Shown: positions 28,231 to 36,877 of the stretch, piece after piece | How the letters are laid out: each line of letters begins with the position of its first letter | How positions within the stretch are numbered: position 1 is the stretch's first letter | NCBI GenBank assembly: GCA_046330435.1 | Contig: JAXLST010000005.1 | Location: 248,001 to 312,000, forward strand | Length of the DNA stretch: 64,000 bases | Reading direction: 5' to 3' | Source: Ga0077560 sp046330435 | GTDB taxonomy: Bacteria > Actinomycetota > Thermoleophilia > Miltoncostaeales > Miltoncostaeaceae | Made by a program: the position numbers and the translations under genes | Notes under the pieces: generated by a model | What the model was told of the DNA's origin: nothing | Databases searched by the model: none | What the model saw: only the letters and a program-made list of their open reading frames with translations

Positions 28231-30937
28231 TCAGCCCTCCACGACGCGGCTGGCGCCGCCGCCGTCCTTGGCCACGCGGATCACCGAGCCCAGTCGTTCG
28301 GCCACGCCGGGCAGGTGGGTGATCACGGCGATGAGGCGGCCCTCCCCGGCGAGGCGCTCCACCCCGGCCAGCGCCTGCTCCAGCGACTCGGCGTCCAGGG
28401 TGGAGAAGCCCTCGTCCAGGAACAGGCAGTCCAGCCGCCCGCCGGACTCCGCGGCGATGTCCGCCAGGCCGAGCGCCAGGGCGAGGCTCGCCAGGAAGCG
28501 CTCGCCGCCGCTGAGGGTGGACGCCGACCGGGCGCGCTCCCCGCGGCGCAGGTCGAGCACGGCCAGCGGGTCCGGCTCCTTGCCGGAGAACCGGTAGGCG
28601 CCGGCCGACAGCTCCTGCAGGCGGGCGGAGGCCCCGGCGGCCAGCCGCTCCCGGTACCGCCCCAGCAGGTAGCGCGGGAAGCCGTTGGCCTGCAGGTCCC
28701 TGGCGACCGTGGCGTACACGCCGGCGTCCGCGCGCGCGGACGCCTCGATCGCCCGCAGCCGGGAGGCCTCGCCCGCGGCGGACTCCACCGCGGCCGCCGC
28801 CGCGCTCGGCGAGGCCGCGCTCGGCCGCGCGCAGGCGCCGTGGGCAACGACGCCCCGTCGGCATCTCGGGGCGCCGCCGCGGCCGGGTGAGCTCCCGCTC
28901 CGTCTCCAGCGCGGCGGCGTGCGGCGGCCGCCTCGGGCGTCCAGGTCCGCCGCGGCGCGGTCCGCGGCGGCCGACAGGGCCCCGCAGGCGTCCAGCAGCC
29001 CCTCGGCGTCCAGGTCGTCGGCGGGTGCCGGCAGGCCGGGGCCGCGGCCGCCACGCGGGCGGTCGCGGCGCGCAGTGCGCCGACCTCGCCGGCCTCCAGC
29101 CCGTGCAGGGCCTCACGGGCCTCGGCCGCTCCGGCGGCCGGCCGCGGCGGCGCGGTCCGCGGCGGCGTCGGCGTCCGTCTCGGCGTCCCGCAGCTCGGCG
29201 ACCGCGGCGGCGAGGGCGGCCCCCGCGTCCGCCCGGGACGCCCACGCGCCCAGGCGCCCGCGGTCCTCCTCCAGCCGCGCGCGGTCCGCGTCGATGCGGC
29301 GCCGCTCCTCGCCCAGGGCGCCCTCCCGCCCGGCGATGGCCGTGGACTCGGCCTGGTGGCGCGCCCGCTGCTCCTCCAGGCGGGCGGCGAGGGCCGTGAG
29401 CCGTTCCCCGGCGGCGGCCAGCGCGGCGTCGTCCGGAACGGCGCCCGCGCCGGCGAGCGCGGCCTCGGCGTCGCGCAGCGCGGCCTGCGCACGGTCGGCC
29501 TCGGCGACGGCCGCGGCCCGCGCCGCACCGGTGCTCCGCTCCCGCGCGGCCGCGGCGCTCGCCGCCGCGCGCAGGGCAACGAGGTCACCGGCCTCCTCGG
29601 GCGGATGGTCGCCCACGGCGCCGCCGCACACCGGGGCAGGGGTCGGCCGGGCCCGAGCCCGGCGCGCACCGCCAGGGCGGCGTCGCGCCGCATCGCCGCC
29701 TCGAGCGCCGCCTGGGCGTCCCTGGCGGGCGGCCGCGGCGTCGTCGTGCGCGGCGATCGCCGCATCCCGCGCCGTGTCCGCCGCCGCCGCCGCCGTCCGC
29801 GCGGGCCTCGGCGGATGCGCAGGCCGCCGCGGCACGACCGCATGCGCTCGAAGCCCGCCGCCGCGGACTCCCGTTCGGCGGCGGTCGCGGTGCCCTCGGC
29901 GACGAGGGCCTCCAGGCCGCGCGGCGCTCGTCGAGCTCCGCGCCCGCGGCCTCCGCCGCGCGCTGCCGCGCGGGCAGTTCGGCCCACCTCGCGGACGCGG
30001 GCGGCCACCTCGCCCAGCGCGGCCAGGTCGGCGGCTCCGCCGCCGTGCCGCATCCGCAGCATTCGCGGCCCGCGGCCGCGGTGTCGCGTCGCGGGCGGCG
30101 GCGTCGCGCTCCGCCTCCGCGGCGGCGACGGCCGCAGCGCGCCGCGGCGAGGCGCCGGCGCAGCGCGTCGCGGTCGGCCTCCGCCGGCAGAGTGGCCGCG
30201 GTACGGCGCGCGGCCTCGGCCGTCGCCGAGGCACCCTCGGCCGCCTCGCGCAAGGCCGCCGCGCGCTCCGCCACCGGCCGCAGCGCGCGAAGCCCCGCCG
30301 TCGCCGCCGCCGCCGCGCGGGCCGCGCGGGCGGCGGACAGCCCGGGGCGTGGTCCGGCAGCCCCGCGGCCGCCTGCGCCACCCCCGCTGCCTCGCCCTCC
30401 AGCGTGCTCTGCCGGCGCCGCTCGCCGCGCGCCGTCCATGGAGGCCACCGAGAACAGCTCCCGCAGGATCCCGTCGCGGTCGCGCGGGGCGGCGCCCAGG
30501 AACTGGGCGAACCGGCCCTGCGCCAGCAGCACGGCGCTGGTGAACGCCTCGAAGCTCATCCCCACCAGCTCGCGAAGCCGCTCGTCCACCCGGTCGGCGT
30601 GCGTCTCGGTGGTCTCGCCGCCGTCACGCTCCAGGCGCTCCAGCAGCTGGGCCGGGTCCGGGGCGTCCTTGCCGTACCGGCGCGTGGCCCGCCACACCTG
30701 GTCGCGCAGCGCGAACGTGAGCCGCACCTCGCCGTGGGTGTGCCCGAGCGTGAGCAGGTCGCGGGGCCGCCCGTGCTCCGGCGTCTTGCCGAACAGGGCG
30801 AACGCGATGGCGTCCAGCAGCGAGGTCTTCCCGGCACCGGTGTCGCCCGCGATCACCACCAGGTCGTGCGGGCGCCAGTCCACCACCGCGTGCTCGTAGG
30901 AGCGGAACGCCACCAGCTCCAGCTCGAGCGGCCTCAC
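28231..30937 (-). pseudogene. sbcC: sbcC (Rad50-like ATPase), reading frame broken in the coiled-coil region
   Basis: SbcC is the SMC-like ATPase partner of the SbcD nuclease. The N-terminal ATPase half is intact in one frame (30937 to about 30440): an AFRSYEH strand, Walker A GDTGAGKTSLLDAIAFALFG and the Q-loop LLAQGRFAQFLGA. The C-terminal half is intact in another frame (28788 to 28231): the ABC signature LSGGERF and Walker B LDCLFLDEGFSTLD. Between them (about 28790-30440) coding-type Ala/Glu/Arg coiled-coil sequence jumps among all three minus-strand frames many times, so no single protein can be read. Because both ends are well preserved, base-calling errors in very GC-rich repetitive DNA are more likely than decay, but I cannot exclude a real pseudogene. 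The GTG start overlaps the sbcD stop. Confidence 0.8.
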
Positions 30938-32100
30938 GCGTCGCCCGCCGCGGCGTCGGCGTCGGCGAGGGCCTGCTCGAAGGCGGCCAGCAGCCGGGGC
31001 GACAGGGCCCGGTCCTGCTCCCGGTACCACTCCTCGTAGAGCTCCGGCAGCGGCCGAACCGGGGCGTCGCCGCCCCCGTCGCCCTCCGCCCCGGGCAGTG
31101 CCGCGGGGTAGCGCGGCTCGATGCGCAGGGCGTCCGGCACCACCGCGCGCACCTGGCGCACCAGGTCCAGGACCGGGTGCTCCAGCTCCACCTCGCACAG
31201 CAGCCAGGCGCCGGGGTGCTCCGCCGCGAGCTCGGCCAGGCGGTCCAGCGGCCCCCGGATGCGCGCCAGCGGCCGGGCGGCCGACAGCGGGACCTCCTGG
31301 AAGGTCGTGCGCTGCCCCGAGATCTCCACGACGCAGGCGGTCTTGGCGTGGTTGTCCTCGCTGAAGTCCAGCGCCAGCGGGCTGCCGGCGTACCGGGCCG
31401 CGCCGCCCGACCGGATGGCCTGCGGCTTGTGGACGTGCCCCAGGGCCACGTAGTCCAGGTCGGTGGGCAGGGCGTGCGGCGACACCGCGTAGGTGATCCC
31501 CATGGTCATCTCGCGCTCGCCGCCGCCGGCCACGGCACCGTCCACCATGAGGTGCCCCACCAGCACGGCGGCCCCGCCCTCCCGCTGCCGCCGGTCGCGC
31601 AGCTCCTGCGCGTAGCTGTCCAGCACGGCCCGGCACAGGTCGGCGTAGGTGGCCTTGGACATCTGCGCGGAGGTGCCCAGGTCCATCCGCAGGCGGGCGG
31701 GCTCCGGCCACGGCAGCAGCGCGGCGTGCAGGAGGCCCGACCGCGTCTCGACGCTCACCACGGCGTCCGCGGCCGGCTGGACCCGCCCCGCGATGTGGAT
31801 GCCGCGCGCCAGCAGGTAGGGGCGCAGGGCGTTCCACAGGTCCGGGTCGTCGTGGTTGCCCACCGCCACCAGCACCGGCCCCAGGCGGGCGAGGCCCTCC
31901 AGCACGGCCAGGCAGTCCCCCAGCGCCACGGCGTCCACGTGGCGGCGGTTGAGCAGGTCGCCCGCCACCAGCACGGCGTCCACCTCGTGCGCGCGGCCCA
32001 CCTCGGTGATCTCGTCCAGCGCCGCCCGCGCCTCCTCCCGGCGGTCGAGGCCGTGGAGGCGCTTGCCCAGGTGCCAGTCGCCGGTGTGGAGGAGCCGCAC
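30934..32100 (-). CDS. sbcD: Exonuclease subunit SbcD (Mre11-like)
   Basis: A calcineurin-type nuclease of 388 residues that processes DNA ends and hairpins with SbcC. Metal-binding motifs in order: HTGDWHLGKRLHG (Asp8, His10), LVAGDLLNRRHV, VGNHDDP, LVGHLM and ALGHVHKPQ. The C-terminal region (about 290-388) is the capping and SbcC-contact part. The first three motifs are fully conserved, so the enzyme should be active. The GTG at 32100 follows the herA stop by 10 nt. Coupling with herA and nurA puts it in an end-resection operon. Confidence 0.93.
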   Translation of the reverse strand: MRLLHTGDWHLGKRLHGLDRREEARAALDEITEVGRAHEVDAVLVAGDLLNRRHVDAVALGDCLAVLEGLARLGPVLVAVGNHDDPDLWNALRPYLLARGIHIAGRVQPAADAVVSVETRSGLLHAALLPWPEPARLRMDLGTSAQMSKATYADLCRAVLDSYAQELRDRRQREGGAAVLVGHLMVDGAVAGGGEREMTMGITYAVSPHALPTDLDYVALGHVHKPQAIRSGGAARYAGSPLALDFSEDNHAKTACVVEISGQRTTFQEVPLSAARPLARIRGPLDRLAELAAEHPGAWLLCEVELEHPVLDLVRQVRAVVPDALRIEPRYPAALPGAEGDGGGDAPVRPLPELYEEWYREQDRALSPRLLAAFEQALADADAAAGDA

Positions 32101-32110
32101 CGCCGGAGGA

Positions 32111-33868
32111 CTAGCCGAACTGCGCGATGGCGTCCTGGGCCCGTCCGGCCTGCGCCACCTCGCCCGCCGCGGTGGCCCACGGCGGGAACGGGAACTCCAC
32201 GGCCAGGGGTGCCGGCACGCTGGGCTGGCTCACCAGCACGCGGCCCTGCATGAGCAGCCGGGCGCGGGCGCGGGCCGCCGGGTTGAGCCAGCCGTACTCG
32301 CTGCGCTCCGCCTCCGCCGGGTCCAGCCGGCCGGTGATCCGCACGGCCGCGTTCTGGGTGACCTCGGGGGCCACCAGCGATGCCTGCTGCTGGGCGCCCA
32401 CCAGGATCACGCCCAGGGACCGCCCGCGCTGGGCGATGTCGATGAGCGTCTCCTTGATGGGGCTGCTGCCCTCCCGCGGCGCGTACTTGTTGAGCTCGTC
32501 CAGCACCACGAACTCGATGGGGTCGCGCGTGCCCCGCTCCTTCGCCGCGAACGTCTGGGACAGCAGGGTGCCCACCACGAACCGCTGGGCGAAGTCGTGC
32601 AGGCGGGTGAGGTGCACCACCGCCACCGGCGGTTCGTTCTGAGCGGCCTCTCCGCGGGGGATGGCGACGGCGTCGGAGCGCACCAGGCCCCGCAGGCGGT
32701 GCGCGGCCGACTGCAGGCGGCGGGTGAACGCGCCCACCGTGCCGGCGGCGGCGTTGCCGACCCACGGCCGGGCGTCGCCGGTGCGCATGAGCTCGTCGTC
32801 GCCCAGCAGCTCCACCAGCCACTCCACCAGGCCCTCGAGGTCCGAGAACGGGCCGGCGGCGAGCTCGCTCGCCTGGCGCGCGACGCGGCGCTCGGGGTCG
32901 CCCGGGACGGGGCCCGGCATGAGGCCCACCGACCCGGGATAGCCCTCCACCGGGACGGCCCGGCGCAGCAGCTCCCCGCGCACCCGCTCCTCCACGAACG
33001 ACAGCTGGGAGCGCATGTCGCTCGCGTCGGTGAAGCAGAACCGCAGCAGGCCCTCGGTGACGAACCGCCACGGCGTCCACCCGAACACGCGCACGTCCTG
33101 AAGGCGCGTCTCGCAGTCGGGCATGCCGGGCGCGCCCGGCCGAGGCGGCGCCCAGAAGCCCACGTCCGGGAACCCGCCGATCTGGTCGAGCCCCAGGGCG
33201 GTCCACCGGGCGTCCAGGTCCGCGCGGTCGGGACGCTCCGCGTACTTGCGGTTGTCCCGGTCGATGTGGAGGAGGTCCTCGCCCTTGACGTTGAAGATCA
33301 GCACGCGCACGCGGCGGCGCATGTCCGGGTGCGCCAGCAGCAGCCGCACCAGGGCGAGCGCGGTGGAGGTCTTGGTGGCGACGCCGCTGATGCCGGAGAT
33401 CGACACGTGGCCGCCCTTGGTGCCGTCCAGGAAGTCCAGGTCCAGGCGGATGGGCAGCCCGTCGCGCCCGAGGCCCATGGCGAGGGTGCGCGTCATGGTG
33501 TCCTCGTACAGCGCCCGCTCGCGCTCCTCGCCCCGGGCGCGCCGCGCGATGACGCCGGGGTGCGGGGCGATCCACCGCTCCGGGTCGACGCGCACCACCT
33601 GCACCTCGGCGGTGCGCACCAGCTGCGCCGGCATCTGCCCGGCGGTGTAGGCCTGCGTGTCGCTCGGCATTGAGGCACCCTCCAGCTGGGCGTAGGCCTC
33701 CGTGACGACGCCGTAGGTGGTCACCTCCCCGGCGGGATCCGGGGTCGTGACCGCCACCAGGTCGTCCACCTCCAGCGAGGCGTCGTCGTCGATGCCGATC
33801 TGGAACGACTGGCTGCTCGCCGCCTGGTGGCCCAGGACGACGCCGACGGGACCGCCCTCGGCCGTCAT
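32111..33868 (-). CDS. herA: HerA-like DNA-translocating ATPase
   Basis: A 585-residue FtsK/HerA-family ATPase. The N-terminal 95 residues form the HAS-barrel (GVVLGHQAASSQSFQIG...). Walker A is GISGVATKTS (159-168, Lys166), a spelling slightly off the GxxGxGKT norm. Walker B is VVLDELNKY (Asp457-Glu458), followed by RGRSLGVILVGAQQQASLVAPEV, the sensor region, and NAAVRITGRLDP. HerA hexamers pump DNA for the NurA nuclease. The ATG overlaps the nurA stop (ATGA), so HerA and NurA are coupled, as in known pairs. Confidence 0.88.
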   Translation of the reverse strand: MTAEGGPVGVVLGHQAASSQSFQIGIDDDASLEVDDLVAVTTPDPAGEVTTYGVVTEAYAQLEGASMPSDTQAYTAGQMPAQLVRTAEVQVVRVDPERWIAPHPGVIARRARGEERERALYEDTMTRTLAMGLGRDGLPIRLDLDFLDGTKGGHVSISGISGVATKTSTALALVRLLLAHPDMRRRVRVLIFNVKGEDLLHIDRDNRKYAERPDRADLDARWTALGLDQIGGFPDVGFWAPPRPGAPGMPDCETRLQDVRVFGWTPWRFVTEGLLRFCFTDASDMRSQLSFVEERVRGELLRRAVPVEGYPGSVGLMPGPVPGDPERRVARQASELAAGPFSDLEGLVEWLVELLGDDELMRTGDARPWVGNAAAGTVGAFTRRLQSAAHRLRGLVRSDAVAIPRGEAAQNEPPVAVVHLTRLHDFAQRFVVGTLLSQTFAAKERGTRDPIEFVVLDELNKYAPREGSSPIKETLIDIAQRGRSLGVILVGAQQQASLVAPEVTQNAAVRITGRLDPAEAERSEYGWLNPAARARARLLMQGRVLVSQPSVPAPLAVEFPFPPWATAAGEVAQAGRAQDAIAQFG

Positions 33869-34863
33869 GCCGCCGCGGTGAGGGCCGCCGGGACGGGCAG
33901 CGGCGCCGGCTCGGGTGCCGCGTCCTCCAGCCACGCGCCCGCCGCGGCCTGCCGCACGGCGCGCAGCGCGAGCTTGCGGTCGCCCATGCGGTGCCGGAGC
34001 CGGCCCTCGAGGGTCATGATGGGCACCATGTTCTGCGGCGCCCGCGGGTCGCGGTGCGGCCGGCCGGCGTACCGCGGCAGCTCCGCCGTGGAGCGGTCCG
34101 CGAGCATCCGGGCCACCTCGAGTCCGAGGGCCCGCGGCGCCTCGCCGCGCAGGATCCCGGCCCAGCCGCCCTCGCCGGCGCCCGGGAGGCGCTGGTACCA
34201 GGACAGCCGGTCCTCGCCGATCGCGAACAGCGGGGTGCGCTCGCCCACGGCGAGCCGCGACACCACCATCCCCAGCTCGCCCTCGAGGTAGATGCGGTGG
34301 TGCGACTTCACGGCGCCCACCACGGGGCCGTGGGCGTCGCGGACGAAGCTGAGGCGGCCGTCCAGGACGATGAGCCGCTCCGGCGACGCCCAGCGCTCGG
34401 CCAGCTGCAGCTCCAGCTCGCCGCGCATCTGGCCCACGCGGCGGGCGAGGGCGAACGGGTCGCGGCCGGAGCCGGCCCGCGGGTCCCACCGGAACGCGCC
34501 GGCCGGGGGCAGGTGCAGGCACCGGTCGCCCTCGCAGATCGCCGCGCGCCGCACGTGCAGGTCGACCACCTCGGCTCGGTCGCCGTGCCCGGCCCGGACG
34601 GCGCCGGCGGCCACCGCGAACGCCACGCCCGCCAGCGGCCGCGGCTCGTCGGCGTGCGACACGGTGAGCCACGCCTCGATCTGCTGGGCCCCGTCGATGA
34701 ACACCAGCTCGCCGCTGGGGCGGGGCTGCGGGCGCAGCGGGGCCCACGCCACGGGCTCGATGTCCGTGCGCACGTCCGCGGTGTCCATGTCGGAGGCGTC
34801 GAGGCCGGGGCCGTAACCCGGGTCCGCGACGTGGATCGACAGCCTGGAGGAGGGGTCCGGCAT
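33865..34863 (-). CDS. nurA: NurA-like 5'-3' nuclease
   Basis: The 332-residue product has the NurA domain pattern: a first strand ending in a catalytic Asp (LVFIDGAQQ, Asp57), a second Asp in LIVLDGRLS (Asp168), and KSHHRIYLEG (186 onward), where the Lys/His are typical of NurA. NurA is an RNase-H-fold nuclease that works only with HerA, and the coupled herA gene supports the call strongly. The N-terminal 45 residues are less conserved. The ATG at 34863 is 6 nt after TACAGT, and a longer start would read through it. First gene of the operon nurA-herA-sbcD-sbcC. Confidence 0.85.
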   Translation of the reverse strand: MPDPSSRLSIHVADPGYGPGLDASDMDTADVRTDIEPVAWAPLRPQPRPSGELVFIDGAQQIEAWLTVSHADEPRPLAGVAFAVAAGAVRAGHGDRAEVVDLHVRRAAICEGDRCLHLPPAGAFRWDPRAGSGRDPFALARRVGQMRGELELQLAERWASPERLIVLDGRLSFVRDAHGPVVGAVKSHHRIYLEGELGMVVSRLAVGERTPLFAIGEDRLSWYQRLPGAGEGGWAGILRGEAPRALGLEVARMLADRSTAELPRYAGRPHRDPRAPQNMVPIMTLEGRLRHRMGDRKLALRAVRQAAAGAWLEDAAPEPAPLPVPAALTAAA

Positions 34864-34869
34864 CGCTCC

Positions 34870-34875
34870 ACTGTA
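34870..34875 (-). promoter_or_regulatory. Candidate -10 element of the nurA-herA-sbcDC operon
   Basis: TACAGT on the minus strand, 6 nt before the ATG at 34863. Confidence 0.45.
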
Positions 34876-34907
34876 GTCCGGGTCGCGGACGTGGCCTGGA
34901 AACGCCG

Positions 34908-34920
34908 GAATCGCCGATTC
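34908..34920. promoter_or_regulatory. Inverted repeat in the nurA/thioredoxin divergent promoter region
   Basis: GAATCGCCGATTC, a perfect 6-1-6 inverted repeat, lies about 45 bp upstream of the nurA start in the 175-bp divergent region. It is a candidate operator. It does not match the actinobacterial LexA box. Confidence 0.3.
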
Positions 34921-35038
34921 GGGGCGCACCGGACCCGGGTCCGCACCGCGCGCCGGGACTGCTGGCATCCTCCCGCCTCAGGACGGGCCCCATGACGCCC
35001 GATGGGGCGACGCAGCCGAGGGACGACAGGAGGATGGG

Positions 35039-35752
35039 GTGTCGAAGAAGCTGATCGGGGTGATCGTGGCGGCCGCCGTCGCGATCGTCGCCGTGCTGGT
35101 GGTGGTGCAGCTGTCCGGGAGCGACGGCCCGACCGCCGACCAGTTCCAGAAGAGCGCCCCGGAGGTCGAGGCGCTGCTGAAGGGCATCCCGCAGGACGGC
35201 GCGACGCTCGGCAAGGCCGACGCGCCCGTCACGCTCACCGAGTTCGTGGACTACAAGTGCCCGTTCTGCCGTGACGCGGCCGTCGGCCCCGTCAAGAAGG
35301 TCATCACGGACTACGTGAAGACCGGCAAGGTCAAGATCGTGCTCAAGCCCATCCGCCTGGGCGCCGCCGCCGGGCAGGGCAGCCGCCTGGGCCCCGACTC
35401 CGAGCGCGGCGCGCTCGCCGGTCTCGCCGCGGCCAAGCAGGACAAGATGTGGCAGTTCACGGAGATCCTCTACGCCAACCAGGGCGACGAGAGCACCGAG
35501 TGGATCACCGACGCCGTCGTCGAGGACATCGTCAAGGCCTCCGGCGCCGACGTGGACCAGTGGAAGAAGGACTACGCGCAGGACGCGGTGGTGGACGAGA
35601 TGTTCGCCAACGAGGCCGACGCGACCGCCGCCAACTACACCGGGACCCCGTGGTTCGTCGCCACCGGCCCGGGCGGCACCAAGAGCTTCAGCGAGAGCTC
35701 GGACTACGAGGTCTTCAGGACCAACCTGGACGCGGTCGCCGCCAAGCAGTAG
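35039..35752 (+). CDS. Membrane-anchored DsbA-like thioredoxin-fold protein
   Basis: A 237-residue protein with an N-terminal transmembrane anchor (about 5-25), then a thioredoxin-fold domain (about 60-237) with the active site CPFC (Cys74, Cys77) in FVDYKCPFCRDA, and a TGTPWFV segment holding the cis-Pro region near 205. It is expected to make or shuffle disulphides outside the membrane, similar to the DsbA/BdbD type (DSBA_2/thioredoxin_4). AGGAGG at 35028-35033 lies 5 nt before the GTG start. Secreted Cys-containing proteins in the window may be clients; this is only inference. Confidence 0.88.
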   Translation: MSKKLIGVIVAAAVAIVAVLVVVQLSGSDGPTADQFQKSAPEVEALLKGIPQDGATLGKADAPVTLTEFVDYKCPFCRDAAVGPVKKVITDYVKTGKVKIVLKPIRLGAAAGQGSRLGPDSERGALAGLAAAKQDKMWQFTEILYANQGDESTEWITDAVVEDIVKASGADVDQWKKDYAQDAVVDEMFANEADATAANYTGTPWFVATGPGGTKSFSESSDYEVFRTNLDAVAAKQ

Positions 35753-35763
35753 CGCCGCCGGGG

Positions 35764-36813
35764 TCAGGGCGCCGCACCCGGCGCGCACGACCCGTCCTCT
35801 CTCACGGCGGGGAAGAACCGCAGGGTCCGGCTGCGGTCGTCGCCCACCCACACCCCGCCCCTGGCGGGCACCAGCACCCAGGGGTCGCGGCCCACGAGGA
35901 ACGGGCGGCCCACGAGGCGCCCGGTGGCGCCGCTGACGCGGTAGACCACGCCGCGCGCGCCGGGGCGCAGGTTGCCGCCGATGACCCAGACGTCGCCGGC
36001 GCCGTCCCCGGCGATCGCCCGGGTGCGGCACCCGCCGCGCGACCGGTCCGCCCAGCGCGGCGGCACCGTGCGCACCGATCCGTCGGGGGCCATGCGCCGG
36101 ATCTCGCAGCCGTCCAGGGACTTCGCCCACGTGACGCCCCGCACGCGGGAGAGGATCCTCGCGGGGATCCCACCCTCCTCGCGCCCGTCGGTGGTCACCA
36201 GCGCCATGCGCGCGCCCTCGAAGGTGACGCGGTACACGCCGGGGTTCCCGGCGGCGAGCATCCCCGGGCCCGGCGTGCCGAAGCCCGTGAACGCGGGCCC
36301 CGGGGTGAGGGTCCCGGTGGCGGGGTCGATGTCGTCGATGCGGTTGCCGGCGCCCGGGACGCGCACCTCGAGCACGTGCACCGTCGAGGTGCCCGCGGTG
36401 AGGTCACGGCCGAGTCCCTCCATGGGGATGGCGGTCGTCCGGACCACTCCGGCCGCGGCGGTGGCGCGGATGACGCGGCGCCCCTGCAGGTCGAGGGTCC
36501 AGGCGGCGCCGCCCGCCACCGCCAGCGGGTACGGCACCTCGCAGCACTGCACGATGGGGCGGCCGATGCGGCCGGTCCCGAAGCCCCGCCGGGTGTCGAC
36601 GACGACCGGCTCGCCCACCGGCTTCCCGGTGGCGGTGCTGAACAGCCGCAGCGTGCGCTGCGGGCCGTCGACGACCACCCACATGCCGTCGGGGGTCAGG
36701 GCCGCGGCGGCCGGCGGGTTCACCGTGCGGATCACGGGCGGCGTTGCGGCGGCGGCCGTGCACGCGGTGACACAGGCGAACGCCGCGGCCGCGACGGCGA
36801 GGCGTCGCCGCAT
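35764..36813 (-). CDS. Probable lipoprotein with beta-propeller-like repeats
   Basis: A 349-residue exported protein. The signal peptide ends in a lipobox-like VTAC (about 15-18), so it may be a lipoprotein. The rest has repeated Ala/Gly-flanked strands with PDG, TGKPVG, TGTLTPG and GATGRLVGRP turns, as in seven-bladed beta-propellers (NHL/YncE-like). No catalytic motif is visible. Cys pairs (QCCEVP; DGCEI...GGCRT) could form disulphides. GGAGG lies just upstream of the ATG at 36813. Function unknown. Confidence 0.7.
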   Translation of the reverse strand: MRRRLAVAAAAFACVTACTAAAATPPVIRTVNPPAAAALTPDGMWVVVDGPQRTLRLFSTATGKPVGEPVVVDTRRGFGTGRIGRPIVQCCEVPYPLAVAGGAAWTLDLQGRRVIRATAAAGVVRTTAIPMEGLGRDLTAGTSTVHVLEVRVPGAGNRIDDIDPATGTLTPGPAFTGFGTPGPGMLAAGNPGVYRVTFEGARMALVTTDGREEGGIPARILSRVRGVTWAKSLDGCEIRRMAPDGSVRTVPPRWADRSRGGCRTRAIAGDGAGDVWVIGGNLRPGARGVVYRVSGATGRLVGRPFLVGRDPWVLVPARGGVWVGDDRSRTLRFFPAVREDGSCAPGAAP

Positions 36814-36877
36814 CCGGCACCTCCGGGTCGGGGGTCCCGCCGGGTCTACCGCAGGTGGCCGGCCCGGTTCAAGCGCG

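Noticed and set aside
28231..34863. Considered the HerA gene cluster as an anti-phage HerA-Sir2 or HerA-DUF4297 system
   Set aside because: The coupled partner has NurA-type acidic motifs and the next genes are SbcD and SbcC, which fit DNA repair. No Sir2 or DUF4297 motif is present.
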